Part shown: piece by piece, positions 8,620 to 17,900 of the stretch
Numbering within the stretch: position 1 is the stretch's first letter
How the letters are laid out: each line of letters opens with the position of its first letter
Assembly (NCBI RefSeq): GCF_022836875.1
Contig: NZ_CP090376.1
Coordinates: 186,001-250,000 of the forward strand
DNA length: 64,000 nt
DNA from: Flavobacterium enshiense
GTDB lineage: Bacteria > Bacteroidota > Bacteroidia > Flavobacteriales > Flavobacteriaceae
Direction of reading: 5' to 3'
Notes under the pieces: model-generated
What the model was told of the DNA's origin: nothing
Database searches by the model: none
What the model saw: the letters and a program-made list of their open reading frames with translations, nothing else
Translations under genes and position numbers: made by a program

Positions 8620-10358
8620 AAAATATAATTAACATTCTTGCTCTTTTATTTATTACCAACAACTTTGTTCATGGGCAGAGCACCCGTACCATAACACCTA
8701 TAAACCAGATTAACACCATTGAAGAATCTGTCTATTTGCATTGCAACACCACTACACTCCTTTGTGGTGAGACACTTTTGCTCAAAGCATACACCTTAAA
8801 CACAAAACAAAAAACTCTTGATGCGATAAGCAAAATAGCATACGTCGAATTACTTGACAATCGAAACAGTAGCGTTTTAAAACAAAAAATCGTCTTGAAA
8901 AACGGAACAGGACAAGGAGACTTCTTTATCCCAACATCACTAAAAACCGGAAATTACAAACTCATCGCCTATACGAACTGGACGCTCAACAAAAGGGAAA
9001 AAGGGATTTTCAAAACCGATATTTTTATTATTAATCCATTTGAAAGAATTCCTTTGGAAGAAAGCGCTCTTAAGCAACCATCAAACAGTTCGCTTACTGA
9101 AAAAAAAGAAAATAGCATTCAATCAAACAGCAGTTTGCTTTCACTAAGAACTGATAAGTCCAAATATGCTGCCCGAGAAAAAATAAGTCTCACCATCCAA
9201 AGCAATTTAAAAAGCGAAATCAAAGGCAACTTTTCCATCTCTATCAGAAAAACAGACAGTCTGCCCGACCATAAGAGGGCCACATCCATCGATTTCTTAA
9301 ACATGGTTGCCTCTCAAGACAATTCAAATACTGAAAAAAGCAGATTTTTACCTGAAATGCGGGGCGAAATCATATCGGGAAAGATCTCTTCAAAAGACAG
9401 CTCTAAAAGCCTGAAAGACAAAATCGTATCGATATCAATTCCAGGAAAGTATTTCGGAATCAAAATAGCTAAGACAGATGAAAACGGAAAATTCAATCTC
9501 ATCCTAGACGAACATCCAGAAGCTTCCGAGGCAATAATTCAAATTGTTGAAAATGACCGCAAGGAATATGCTGTAGCGCTTGAAGAAACAATCAAACCGG
9601 ATTTCAGCATGTTAACCACCGTAAGCCCTTTGCAGCTGAATCCGAAAAACAAAATTGACATCGAGAACCGTTCCATTGCGAATCAGATAGAAAACAGCTA
9701 TTTCCAAAAGAAAAAAGACAGCCTGGCCGAGATATCTAAAACGACACCTTTCTTCCATCCATTGGAAAAAGAATACATTCTGGATGATTACACCCGTTTT
9801 CCTAACTTAAAAGAAACAATTGTTGAAGTGTTGGATGGAGTCTATTATACGAAAAATGAAAATGGATATTCGATACGCCTGAGAACCAGTTCTTCTCAGG
9901 AAGATTCATTCGGTGAAGCTTTGGTTATGGTGGACGGTCTTTTAATTCAGGACAATGCCGAACTATTTGACTATGATACTCAAAACATTTACAAAGTAAG
10001 TCTGGTTAATCACGGCTATGTTTACGGCTCAAAAATTTTTACCGGTATTATCAATTTTGTCACCAAAAAAAATGACTACGAAACAAAAACCTCTGGTGAT
10101 TTCATTAAAACAGTGGTTATTGACAGGCCGCAAAGAAGAAAAAAATACTTTTTCCCAAATTATGCCGAAAATGATTTTGCGCGAATTCCGGATTACAGGT
10201 ATCAGCTACTGTGGGAACCGGAAATTTTCCTTAACAGACAAGAAACATCGCTGTCTTTTTTCGCATCTGACGTAAAAGGTCAGTTTGAAATTTCATTAGA
10301 AGGTTTTACTGAGAAAGGAGATCCTGTTTCGCTGAAAGAATTCATAACCGTTGAGTAG
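8616..10358 (+). CDS. Macroglobulin-like/TonB-plug-like secreted protein
   Basis: A 580-residue exported protein. I chose the ATG at 8616, which overlaps the upstream stop as ATGA and gives a clean signal peptide (MKNIINILALLFITNNFVHGQ); a TTG two codons upstream is less likely. Residues ~35-140 look like an alpha-2-macroglobulin MG2 domain (VYLHCNTTTLLCGETLLLKAY, FIPTSLKTGNYKLIAYTNW). A second beta domain near 185-320 ends with a carboxypeptidase-regulatory-like segment. The C-terminal third resembles a TonB plug (LKETIVEVLDGVYYT, ALVMVDGLLI, GIINFVTKK) without a barrel. Such proteins occur beside TonB/DUF4249 pairs in Bacteroidota. It is the last gene of the operon. No thioester motif is seen. 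The exact role is unknown. Confidence 0.85.
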   Translation: MKNIINILALLFITNNFVHGQSTRTITPINQINTIEESVYLHCNTTTLLCGETLLLKAYTLNTKQKTLDAISKIAYVELLDNRNSSVLKQKIVLKNGTGQGDFFIPTSLKTGNYKLIAYTNWTLNKREKGIFKTDIFIINPFERIPLEESALKQPSNSSLTEKKENSIQSNSSLLSLRTDKSKYAAREKISLTIQSNLKSEIKGNFSISIRKTDSLPDHKRATSIDFLNMVASQDNSNTEKSRFLPEMRGEIISGKISSKDSSKSLKDKIVSISIPGKYFGIKIAKTDENGKFNLILDEHPEASEAIIQIVENDRKEYAVALEETIKPDFSMLTTVSPLQLNPKNKIDIENRSIANQIENSYFQKKKDSLAEISKTTPFFHPLEKEYILDDYTRFPNLKETIVEVLDGVYYTKNENGYSIRLRTSSSQEDSFGEALVMVDGLLIQDNAELFDYDTQNIYKVSLVNHGYVYGSKIFTGIINFVTKKNDYETKTSGDFIKTVVIDRPQRRKKYFFPNYAENDFARIPDYRYQLLWEPEIFLNRQETSLSFFASDVKGQFEISLEGFTEKGDPVSLKEFITVE

Positions 10359-10470
10359 TGAACGAAAATAAATAAACCGAAATAACTGACGTTTAATCGA
10401 TTAGTGATACCGGATTCGTATTGAAAAAAATAAAGTAATTAAATTTATATCAATATTAAAATCGGGCACC

Positions 10471-11193
10471 ATGAAAAAAATTACTCTTCTTTTAATTTTT
10501 AGTTTAACATTCCTGAGCTGCTCCAATGACAATAATTCAAATTCAGCATCTACATCTCCAGATGATAAGTTATCCACTGGTCCGGAAGCAAAAGATGAAT
10601 ATGACACAAGTAATTACGGAGTATACAAAGGTATTTTTGTTGGTTCTTCAGGTACTATTTACGTGAACATTTACAACAACGGATCGATTTCAGCAAAAAT
10701 GGTAATAAACAATGTTACCTACAATAATTTTACGACATCGGAAACTGTCAGTGAAGGACAACCTATTGTCGGCCTAACATTTACAAACGGAAGTTCTTCT
10801 TTTGACTTTAACGTAGATGCCGATGGTCAGAATCCTTTTTTGAACAATTTGAAAATCAGCGGACAACAAAAACCATTTGCACAGATCCTTAAAGAATATT
10901 CCTTTGAACAAATAAAATGTTATTTGGGAACATTCAACGGCGACAAAAGCGGCGTTTTTAACGTAGCCATAGCTTCTAATCCAAAAAACCCAACTAATTA
11001 TGCCTTTGGATTAGCCTTTACAAAAGGAGAAACCGAGACAATCTATTTAGATGGTTCCGTTAGCAAAAATACAATCAGCGGAAAATCTGAAGGAGGAACC
11101 TTCTCAGGAATCATCAACAACAACATCATAAAAGGAGGTTGGCAAGACGAGACACCACAAAGCGGCAGCTGGACAGCTAAGCGAAAATTATAG
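10471..11193 (+). CDS. Hypothetical lipoprotein
   Basis: A 240-residue protein of unknown function. The N-terminus MKKITLLLIFSLTFLSC is a lipoprotein signal peptide with Cys at residue 17, followed by an Asn/Ser-rich linker to about residue 45. The rest is beta-rich with two similar halves, each with a YxGxF...Y/F-V-type start (VYKGIFVGSSGTIYVNIYN near 50; CYLGTFNGDKSGVFNVAI near 150) and Gly/Thr-rich strands ending GGWQDETPQSGSWTAKRKL. This suggests an internal repeat. It lies 112 bases downstream of the macroglobulin-like gene and has its own terminator, so it is probably a separate unit; no clear promoter box is visible. I cannot name a family. Confidence 0.85.
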   Translation: MKKITLLLIFSLTFLSCSNDNNSNSASTSPDDKLSTGPEAKDEYDTSNYGVYKGIFVGSSGTIYVNIYNNGSISAKMVINNVTYNNFTTSETVSEGQPIVGLTFTNGSSSFDFNVDADGQNPFLNNLKISGQQKPFAQILKEYSFEQIKCYLGTFNGDKSGVFNVAIASNPKNPTNYAFGLAFTKGETETIYLDGSVSKNTISGKSEGGTFSGIINNNIIKGGWQDETPQSGSWTAKRKL

Positions 11194-11210
11194 AGTTAGT
11201 TATTCTGTTT

Positions 11211-11256
11211 TAGCAGCTCTTTCAGGAGTTTTTCCGGGGGAGCTGCTATTTTTTTT
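11211..11256 (+). terminator. Terminator after the 240-residue lipoprotein gene
   Basis: A 9-base-pair stem (11211-11219 with 11240-11248) with a 20-base loop is followed by at least eight T, 18 bases after the stop. Confidence 0.8.
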
Positions 11257-11315
11257 AAAGTCTTTGTAACTTTTTAGATAATCGATACGTATAACAACCT
11301 GAACACTTAAAAGAC

Positions 11316-11321
11316 AAGGAG
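11316..11321 (+). promoter_or_regulatory. Shine-Dalgarno-like site of rpoD
   Basis: AAGGAG sits 8 bases before the rpoD ATG. Most genes in this window have only A/T-rich leaders, as expected for Bacteroidota, whose ribosomes mask the anti-SD. This site is therefore unusual here. Confidence 0.5.
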
Positions 11322-11329
11322 ATTCTTAA

Positions 11330-12193
11330 ATGAGACAGCTTAAAATCACCAAGCAGGTTACCAATCGTGAAACTGCTTCCTTAGACAAATACCTTCAGGA
11401 AATTGGAAAAGTTGATTTGATTACTGCAGATGAAGAAGTAGAATTAGCACAACGAATAAAAGCCGGAGACCAGAGAGCATTGGAAAAATTAACAAAAGCC
11501 AACCTGCGTTTCGTGGTTTCAGTAGCTAAACAGTATCAAAATCAGGGATTGACTTTACCGGATTTGATCAATGAAGGCAACTTGGGTTTAATTAAAGCCG
11601 CGCAACGTTTCGATGAAACCCGTGGATTTAAATTTATATCATATGCCGTATGGTGGATTCGTCAGTCGATCCTTCAAGCACTAGCCGAGCAGTCACGTAT
11701 TGTTCGTTTACCGTTGAATAAAATCGGTTCGATTAATAAAATCAATAAAATGTATGCCTTGTTAGAGCAATCTAACGAGCGTGCTCCTTCAGCAGAAGAA
11801 ATTGCACAAGAGTTAGACATGACCGTTAATGACGTAAAAGAGAGTATGAAAAACTCAGGTCGTCATTTATCTATGGATGCGCCTCTTGTGGAAGGTGAAG
11901 ATTCTAATTTATATGATGTATTACGTTCAGGAGAATCACCAAATCCTGATAGAGAATTAATACACGAGTCATTGCGTACGGAGATCGAAAGAGCTTTGGA
12001 AACACTTACACCGAGAGAAGCCGATGTGGTTCGTCTGTATTTTGGCCTAGGTGATCAGCACCCGATGACTTTAGAGGAAATTGGAGAAACTTTTGATTTA
12101 ACCCGTGAACGTGTTCGTCAGATTAAAGAGAAAGCTATCCGCAGATTGAAACATACTTCGAGAAGTAAAATTCTTAAAACTTACTTAGGATAA
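11330..12193 (+). CDS. rpoD: Primary RNA polymerase sigma factor (RpoD/SigA)
   Basis: A 287-residue group 1 sigma-70 factor that directs RNA polymerase to the TTG/TAnnTTTG promoters seen through the window. Region 1.2 ([20 protein letters not shown]), regions 2.1-2.4 ([60 protein letters not shown]), region 3 (~130-200) and region 4.2 ([30 protein letters not shown]) are all present. As in other Bacteroidota, the long N-terminal region 1.1 of proteobacterial RpoD is absent. The region 2 residues that read the -7 element differ from E. coli in this phylum. The ATG at 11330 is preceded by a rare strong AAGGAG. Downstream lie two hairpin terminators. Confidence 0.96.
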   Translation: MRQLKITKQVTNRETASLDKYLQEIGKVDLITADEEVELAQRIKAGDQRALEKLTKANLRFVVSVAKQYQNQGLTLPDLINEGNLGLIKAAQRFDETRGFKFISYAVWWIRQSILQALAEQSRIVRLPLNKIGSINKINKMYALLEQSNERAPSAEEIAQELDMTVNDVKESMKNSGRHLSMDAPLVEGEDSNLYDVLRSGESPNPDRELIHESLRTEIERALETLTPREADVVRLYFGLGDQHPMTLEEIGETFDLTRERVRQIKEKAIRRLKHTSRSKILKTYLG

Positions 12194-12288
12194 TTTGAAT
12201 TGTCAAAAAAAAGTTGTAATTTAAATTGTTTATTTTAACTTTACGCACTTAAAATTTGACATCCAGTCCTAAAAATATTGAAAATAAC

Positions 12289-12315
12289 AACAGTTTCAAT
12301 AACTGTTCGTTTTTT
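12289..12315 (+). terminator. rpoD terminator 1
   Basis: Six-base-pair stem AACAGT/ACTGTT (12289-12294 with 12302-12307), 7-base loop, then CG and six T. Confidence 0.6.
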
Positions 12316-12327
12316 GATTGATGATTG

Positions 12328-12360
12328 AAACTCCGGCTGATTACCGGAGTTTTGCTTTTT
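12328..12360 (+). terminator. rpoD/small RNA terminator 2
   Basis: Nine-base-pair perfect stem AAACTCCGG/CCGGAGTTT (12328-12336 with 12344-12352), 7-base loop, then TGCTTTTT. Only 13 bases after it lies the TATCTTTG promoter box of rpe. Confidence 0.75.
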
Positions 12361-12364
12361 ATAC

Positions 12365-12372
12365 TATCTTTG
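12365..12372 (+). promoter_or_regulatory. -7 element of rpe
   Basis: TATCTTTG matches TAnnTTTG; RNA should start near 12376, about 34 bases before the ATG. No TTG is at the -33 spacing. Confidence 0.6.
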
Positions 12373-12409
12373 CACCAACAAAACGACAACACAACAATAC
12401 AAATACAAA

Positions 12410-13075
12410 ATGGGTAAACAAGCAATTATAGCACCATCGGTACTTGCAGCCGATTTCGCCAACTTACAGCGTGATATCGAAATGATCAATCAAAGCGAAG
12501 CAGATTGGTTCCACATCGATATTATGGACGGTGTTTTCGTTCCAAACATTTCTTTTGGAATGCCGGTTTTGGAAGCTATCAACAAACATGCAAAAAAAAC
12601 CATCGATGTACACCTGATGATCGTTGATCCTGATCGTTACATCAAAACATTTAAAGACTTAGGCTCCGACATTTTAGTGGTTCATTATGAAGCCTCTACT
12701 CATTTACACAGAACCCTACAAGCCATCAAAGCCGAAGGCATGAAAGCCGGAGTAGCCTTAAATCCTCATACCAGCGTATCACTTTTGGAAGACCTTATTA
12801 ACGATATCGACTTAGTATGTATTATGAGTGTTAATCCAGGTTTTGGAGGCCAGTCTTTCATTGAAAACACTTATAAAAAAATCAAACAACTTAAAGAAAT
12901 CATCGTGCGAAACGGGGCTTCTACCCTTATCGAAATTGATGGAGGAGTAACCAATAAAAACGCAAAACAACTAGTGGAAGCCGGAGCCGACGTATTGGTA
13001 GCCGGAAGCTATGTTTTCAGAGCAGAAGATCCTATTGCAACCATCGCAGATTTGAAAAAAATCACTGAAATATAA
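12410..13075 (+). CDS. rpe: Ribulose-phosphate 3-epimerase
   Basis: A 221-residue TIM-barrel enzyme of the pentose phosphate pathway that interconverts ribulose-5-phosphate and xylulose-5-phosphate in the cytosol. Motifs include APSVLAADFANL at the N-terminus, HIDIMDGVFVPNISFG (residues ~36-51, with metal-binding His and catalytic Asp), DVHLMI, the strand MSVNPGFGGQSF (~143-154), EIDGGV (second catalytic Asp, ~178) and the phosphate-binding loop VAGSYVF. Length and motifs are normal. It has its own promoter and ends in a shared bidirectional terminator. Neighbouring rpoD is a conserved but functionally unrelated neighbour. Confidence 0.97.
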   Translation: MGKQAIIAPSVLAADFANLQRDIEMINQSEADWFHIDIMDGVFVPNISFGMPVLEAINKHAKKTIDVHLMIVDPDRYIKTFKDLGSDILVVHYEASTHLHRTLQAIKAEGMKAGVALNPHTSVSLLEDLINDIDLVCIMSVNPGFGGQSFIENTYKKIKQLKEIIVRNGASTLIEIDGGVTNKNAKQLVEAGADVLVAGSYVFRAEDPIATIADLKKITEI

Positions 13076-13078
13076 TAA

Positions 13079-13107
13079 AAAAGGCGCTGAAATTCAGCGC
13101 CTTTTTT
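13079..13107. terminator. Bidirectional terminator between rpe and the CBS gene
   Basis: A near-perfect palindrome GGCGCTGAA-A-TTCAGCGCC flanked by A-run on the left and T-run on the right serves both convergent genes. Confidence 0.9.
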
Positions 13108-13534
13108 ATTCGTACTGTTCAATCAAATATTTGATCAGATCAGTTGTAGTTACTATACCTACCAGTAAATCGCCTTCGCATACCGGTACCGCATGAAATT
13201 CATTATTTGCCAGTATTTCGGCTGTTTCTTTAATTGTGGTTTCCGGGGTGACCGTGATCACTTTTTTGCTCATGACTTGTTCAATAGAAAACATATTATA
13301 AACAGTCACATCAATTATTTCATCTTCATCATCGGCAGCATCCGCATATGAAATACGAAGCAAATCCGTATAACTTAACATCCCTAAAATTTTATTTCCG
13401 CTAACCACAGGTATGTGACGGATTTTATGTTCTTTAAACAAACTTTCCGCCTTGGTCAAATCGTCGGTCAAATTCAATTTCACTACATTTTGCGTCATAA
13501 TGGTTGACACTTGTACAAGTTTTTTCATAACCAT
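13106..13534 (-). CDS. CBS domain pair protein
   Basis: A 142-residue protein made only of two CBS domains (residues ~8-62 and ~84-138), with the typical STIMTQNVVKLNLTDDL...HKIRHIPVV...GMLSYTDLL and VMSKKVITVTPETTI...FHAVPVC...GIVTTTDLIKYL. Such pairs bind adenine nucleotides and act as energy sensors or regulate partner proteins. An acidic linker ADAADDEDEIIDV joins the two. The start may be the GTG-less ATG at 13534 or the second ATG at 13528 (MKKLVQ), which cannot be told apart. It is convergent with rpe and separate from the efflux operon to its left. No partner domain or neighbour reveals the target. Confidence 0.9.
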   Translation of the reverse strand: MVMKKLVQVSTIMTQNVVKLNLTDDLTKAESLFKEHKIRHIPVVSGNKILGMLSYTDLLRISYADAADDEDEIIDVTVYNMFSIEQVMSKKVITVTPETTIKETAEILANNEFHAVPVCEGDLLVGIVTTTDLIKYLIEQYE

Positions 13535-13565
13535 AATGTTTTAATAATGAACAAATTCACTACTA

Positions 13566-13599
13566 TAAAGTTACAAAATTGAGAACGAATAACCGGCAA
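13566..13599 (-). promoter_or_regulatory. Probable promoter of the CBS gene
   Basis: On the minus strand TTG (13599-13597) lies 23 bases upstream of TAACTTTA (13573-13566), one base off consensus. RNA would start near 13562, about 28 bases before the ATG. Confidence 0.45.
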
Positions 13600-13601
13600 A
13601 T

Positions 13602-14909
13602 TTAAAACTTGATATTGCCTGCGATTTCATTCAACATTACTTCAGAAATTTTTGCCTGAAATTTAGCACTTGTATTTCTGGCTTTAACATTAATGTAATT
13701 CTCCTGTGCATTTCTGAATTCAATTGTCGGAATCGATCCTAATTTGAATTTCTCCAAAGTAATCTCAAGATTCTTTTTTGCAATCTCTTCGTTATGCTCT
13801 TCTAACCTTACCAATTCCACATTGGTCAGATACGTCTGATACGTCGAATATAACTCAGAACTTATTGTTTGTCTTTCCTGTTCAATTAAAAGGCTGGAAT
13901 TATCCACCTGAAGTTTGGCAATTTTCTCATTTTTTGTTTGAAGAAATCCGTTAAAAATATTCAGTGTTGCCGCCACGCCATAATTGAATCCATTACTTGA
14001 AGACTGCGAAACAAACCCCAAACTGGATTCACTCTTATTGAAATTGTAACCTGAATTCAATCTTACTGTTGGGTATCGTTCGGCACGTACTTGCTTTAAA
14101 TCCAATTCAGCTACCCTTTTATTAATCAACGCCAATTGCAATTGCGGATTCTGCTTCTCCACCAAATCCTGCAATTCTTTCAATTGTAAATTTTCATCAA
14201 TTACCACTTCTTCCACTACTTTAAAATCGGTTGCCGAATCTCGGGCCAAAAGCGCATTCAGGTTTACTTTTGAAATCTGAAAAAACTGCTTTAAAAGCAA
14301 AAGATTAGACAAATCCTGATTCAAATCGACCTGCGCATTCAACACTTCCAGTTTGGACGCCTTTCCAATGGAAAACCGGTTATCGGCCAACTTTAAACGC
14401 TGTTTGGAAATCACTATCGTTGTATCCAAGGCTTTTATCAGTTGCTGTTGTTTTACCAAATCGTAATAAGTAGTCATCACATCGCTGACTTTCGTCAAAA
14501 TAGTCGATTTTAACTGTACCTCACCTTGTTTTTCCAACGTCTGCAACTGATCGTAACGTGCGAACATTTTCAATCCGTCGAAAACTGTCCATCCCAAATT
14601 CACACCATAAGTCATGTTGTTGTTTTTGGCATCGTTCAATTCACGAACTTCACCTGTCGCCTGTGTTTGCTTGGTATTTTGTATATTATTGTTTTGACTA
14701 AATGTCCCGTCTATCCTAGGCAGCATCCCGGCATTGGCAATACTATAACCCTCTTTACTTACTTCCAAATCGTTAGAAGCAAGCTTGATATCATAATTGT
14801 TTTTCAACGCAATCTGTACAGCCTCTTCAACAGTTAACACCTCCTGGGCATAACTGTTAAATGTTACTGTTAACAATAAAGCTATTTTAAACAAAATATT
14901 ACTTTTCAT
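13602..14909 (-). CDS. TolC family outer membrane efflux protein
   Basis: A 435-residue outer membrane channel of a tripartite RND pump. The start at 14909 (MKSNILFKIALLLTVTFNSYAQ) gives a clean signal peptide and begins 4 bases after the pump gene stop; upstream in-frame ATGs would only add a basic extension overlapping the pump gene. The mature protein has the duplicated TolC fold: VLTVEEAVQIALKNNYDIKLA near the N-terminus, helices with NRFSIGKASKLEVLNAQVDL (~170-190), and the second repeat ending LEKFKLGSIPTIEFRNAQENYINVK (~390-415). It is the last gene of the adaptor-pump-channel operon on the minus strand. The substrate range is unknown. Confidence 0.93.
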   Translation of the reverse strand: MKSNILFKIALLLTVTFNSYAQEVLTVEEAVQIALKNNYDIKLASNDLEVSKEGYSIANAGMLPRIDGTFSQNNNIQNTKQTQATGEVRELNDAKNNNMTYGVNLGWTVFDGLKMFARYDQLQTLEKQGEVQLKSTILTKVSDVMTTYYDLVKQQQLIKALDTTIVISKQRLKLADNRFSIGKASKLEVLNAQVDLNQDLSNLLLLKQFFQISKVNLNALLARDSATDFKVVEEVVIDENLQLKELQDLVEKQNPQLQLALINKRVAELDLKQVRAERYPTVRLNSGYNFNKSESSLGFVSQSSSNGFNYGVAATLNIFNGFLQTKNEKIAKLQVDNSSLLIEQERQTISSELYSTYQTYLTNVELVRLEEHNEEIAKKNLEITLEKFKLGSIPTIEFRNAQENYINVKARNTSAKFQAKISEVMLNEIAGNIKF

Positions 14910-14913
14910 GAAT

Positions 14914-17900
14914 TTATTCCTTTTCATATTCTTTAATATTGTCAAATTCCGGACGGTGTTTTCTTTCCCGCGACCACATTAGGTAAACTGCCGGAATTAC
15001 AAACAAAGTCAGCATCAGCGAAAACAAGGTTCCGCCAACGATAACAACTCCCATCCCTATTCGGCTGGTTGAGGCAGCCCCCAAAGACAACGCAATAGGC
15101 AATGCCCCCAACGCAATCGCGAGACTCGTCATTAAAATAGGTCGTAATCGGGACTCGGACGCTTCTAAAATAGCTTGATACTTAGGTTTCCCCTGTTCCC
15201 TCAACTGATTGGCAAATTCGACAATTAAAATACCGTTCTTCGTCACCAGTCCAATCAACATCACTGTTCCAATCTGACTGAAAATATTCCAGGTCTGACC
15301 GAACAGCCAAAGTGAGAACAAGGCTCCCGCAACCGCCATCGGCACCGTTAAAATAATAATAAACGGATCAATAAAGCTTTCAAACTGCGCAGCTAAAATC
15401 AAAAATATCAGTAACAAAGCCAAGCCAAAAGCGAAAGATGTATTCGAACTACTTTCCTGGAAGTCGCGGGATTCACCACTCAAATCAGTTGTAAAGGTAT
15501 CATCCAGCACCTTCTCTTTAATGCGTTCCATGGCATCAATACCGTCTCCAATACTTTTCCCCGGAGCCAATCCTGCTGAAACCGTGGCCGACATATAACG
15601 ATTGTTGTGATATAATTGTGGCGGACTACTCTGCTCTTCCACAGTAACCAGGTTATCCAGCTGAATTAACTGACCGGTGTCACTTTTTACGAAAATTGAT
15701 GTCAGGTCCATCGGTGCATTTCGGTCTTTTTTATCGAATTGCCCCATCACTTGGTACTGTTTGCCGTTCATCATGAAGTAGCCAAAACGTTGTCCGCTTA
15801 AAGAAAGTTGCAGCGTTTGCGCCACATCGATTACCGAAACTCCCAGACTTTGGGCTTTTTCCCTGTCGATGGTCACATAAATTTCCGGTTTGTTGAATTT
15901 CAGATTGACATCAGAATTGGAGAACGTCGGATCATTTTCGACCTCTTCCATAAACTGCGGAATCTTCTGTTCCAATTTTTTAAAATTCGGCGCCTGAATC
16001 ACGAACTGAATTGGCATTCCGCCTCTTCGGTTTACTGCGATTGTCGGCGACTCTGAAATACTGACTTTCGCTTCGGAATATTGTTTTGTCCATTTGGTCA
16101 GATCTTCAGCAACTTGCTTCTGCTTCTTCTCCCTTTCATCAGGCTGCACCAAGGCAATTCTGGCTCTTCCTGAATTTACCGATGAAGCACCAAATCCCGG
16201 AGACGTAACGATCAAACTCACTTTTTTCTCAGGAATCGAATCATTGATCAATTCGTTTAATTCACTCATAAAGTGATCCATATAATCATAGGAAGCACCT
16301 TCCGGAGCTGTTACGTTTACACTTATAAAACTACGGTCATCATATGGGGCCGTTTCCTTCTGAAGAAGATTAAAAAACAGGAATATCAAAGCAAAACATC
16401 CAATCAAGATTGGAAAACTTAGCCATTTTTTCTTCAAGAATCCCGACAGCGCTTCAGCATACCCCGAATTCATTTTCTGAAAAAACGGTTCGGTTAAATC
16501 ATACATTTTAGATTTTTTCTGTACGCCGCTTTTCATCAGATAGGCATTTAACATTGGCGTAAGCGTTAACGAAACGAAGGCAGAAATCAGTACCGCGGCA
16601 CCAATTACCACACCAAATTCACGAAACAGCCTTCCAACGAAACCTTCAAGGAAAATTACCGGAAGGAAAACAGCTGCTAAAGTAATTGAAATGGATATTA
16701 CGGCGAAGAAAATTTCATTGGAACCTTTAATTGCCGCTTCAATGGGCGTCATGCCCTCTTCTACCTTCTTGAAAATATTTTCGGTTACAACAATACCGTC
16801 ATCAACAACTAAACCTGTGGCCAATACGATTGCCAGCAATGTCAACACATTTACTGAAAATCCGCATAAATACATGATGAAAAAAGTGGCAATTAACGAA
16901 ACCGGAATATCAATTAATGGTCTGAAGGCAATCGCCCAATCCCTGAAGAACAAATAAATGATCAATACTACAAGAATAATTGACAACAGCAAGGTTTCCG
17001 CCACTTCCAAAACCGCTTTTTTTACAAAAACCGTGTTATCAACGGCTATATTCAATTTGAAATCTTTCGGCAGATCTTTTTTTAACTGATCATATTTTTG
17101 ATAGAATACTTCGGCAATGTCCAGATAATTGGTTCCTGGTTGCGGAATGATAGCCAAACCAACCATCGGCTGTCCGGAATCAGACAATTTCGTTTCCAGA
17201 TTTTCTGCTTCCAAAGAGGCTTTACCGATGTCGCTAAGACGAACAATTCTGTCGCTTTCCGCTTTGATGATTATATTATTGAACTCTTCTTCTGTAGAGA
17301 TATTCCCGAGGGTCTTAACCGTAAGTTCTGTGTTGGCTCCCGTTAATTTCCCAGAAGGCAGTTCTACATTCTGTTTATTCAATGCGGCACGTACATCGGC
17401 CACTGTACAACCGTAAGAAGCCAGTTTTACGGGATCAATCCATAAACGCATAGCGTATTTTCGCTGTCCCCAAATCTGAACGCTACTCACTCCCGGAATC
17501 GTCTGCAAACGCTGTGAAAGTACATTATCAGCATAATCCGTAAGTTCAAGGACATTTTTATTATCACTCTGAACCGTCATGGTAATAATCGGCTCCGAAT
17601 CGGCATCGGCTTTAGAAACTACAGGCGGAGCATCTATATCCTGCGGCAAACTACGAACCGCCTGTGACACTTTATCACGCACATCATTAGCAGCCTCCTC
17701 CAGATTTTTGTCAAGATCAAATTCGATATTGATATTACTACGCCCCTGACTGCTTGAAGAAGATATATTCCTGATCCCATCAATGGAATTAACTGCTTTC
17801 TCTAAAGGTTCTGTAATCTGTGATTCGATAATATCAGCATTCGCACCCGAATAATTTGTCTGTACTGAAATTTGCGCCGGGTCAATAGATGGAAATTCAC

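Larger units (their letters stand above)
12214..12360 (+). ncRNA. Candidate small RNA between rpoD and rpe
   Basis: TTG at 12214-12216 is 19 bases from TAACTTTA at 12236-12243, one base off the promoter consensus, so RNA could start near 12247. A hairpin with T-run ends at 12315 and a second, stronger hairpin with T-rich tail ends at 12360. The product would be about 70 or 110 bases. The first hairpin may only be the rpoD terminator, in which case there is no separate RNA. Confidence 0.35.

Noticed and set aside
8460..8620. GC-rich stretch (GGCCCGGGTGGGGCC) at the end of the DUF4249 gene as a sign of horizontal transfer
   Set aside because: It encodes the Gly/Pro-rich, Cys-containing end of the protein in frame, which explains the base composition.
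14526..14837. 103-codon plus-strand open frame inside tolC
   Set aside because: Antisense shadow of the TolC gene; composition and codon use do not look coding.
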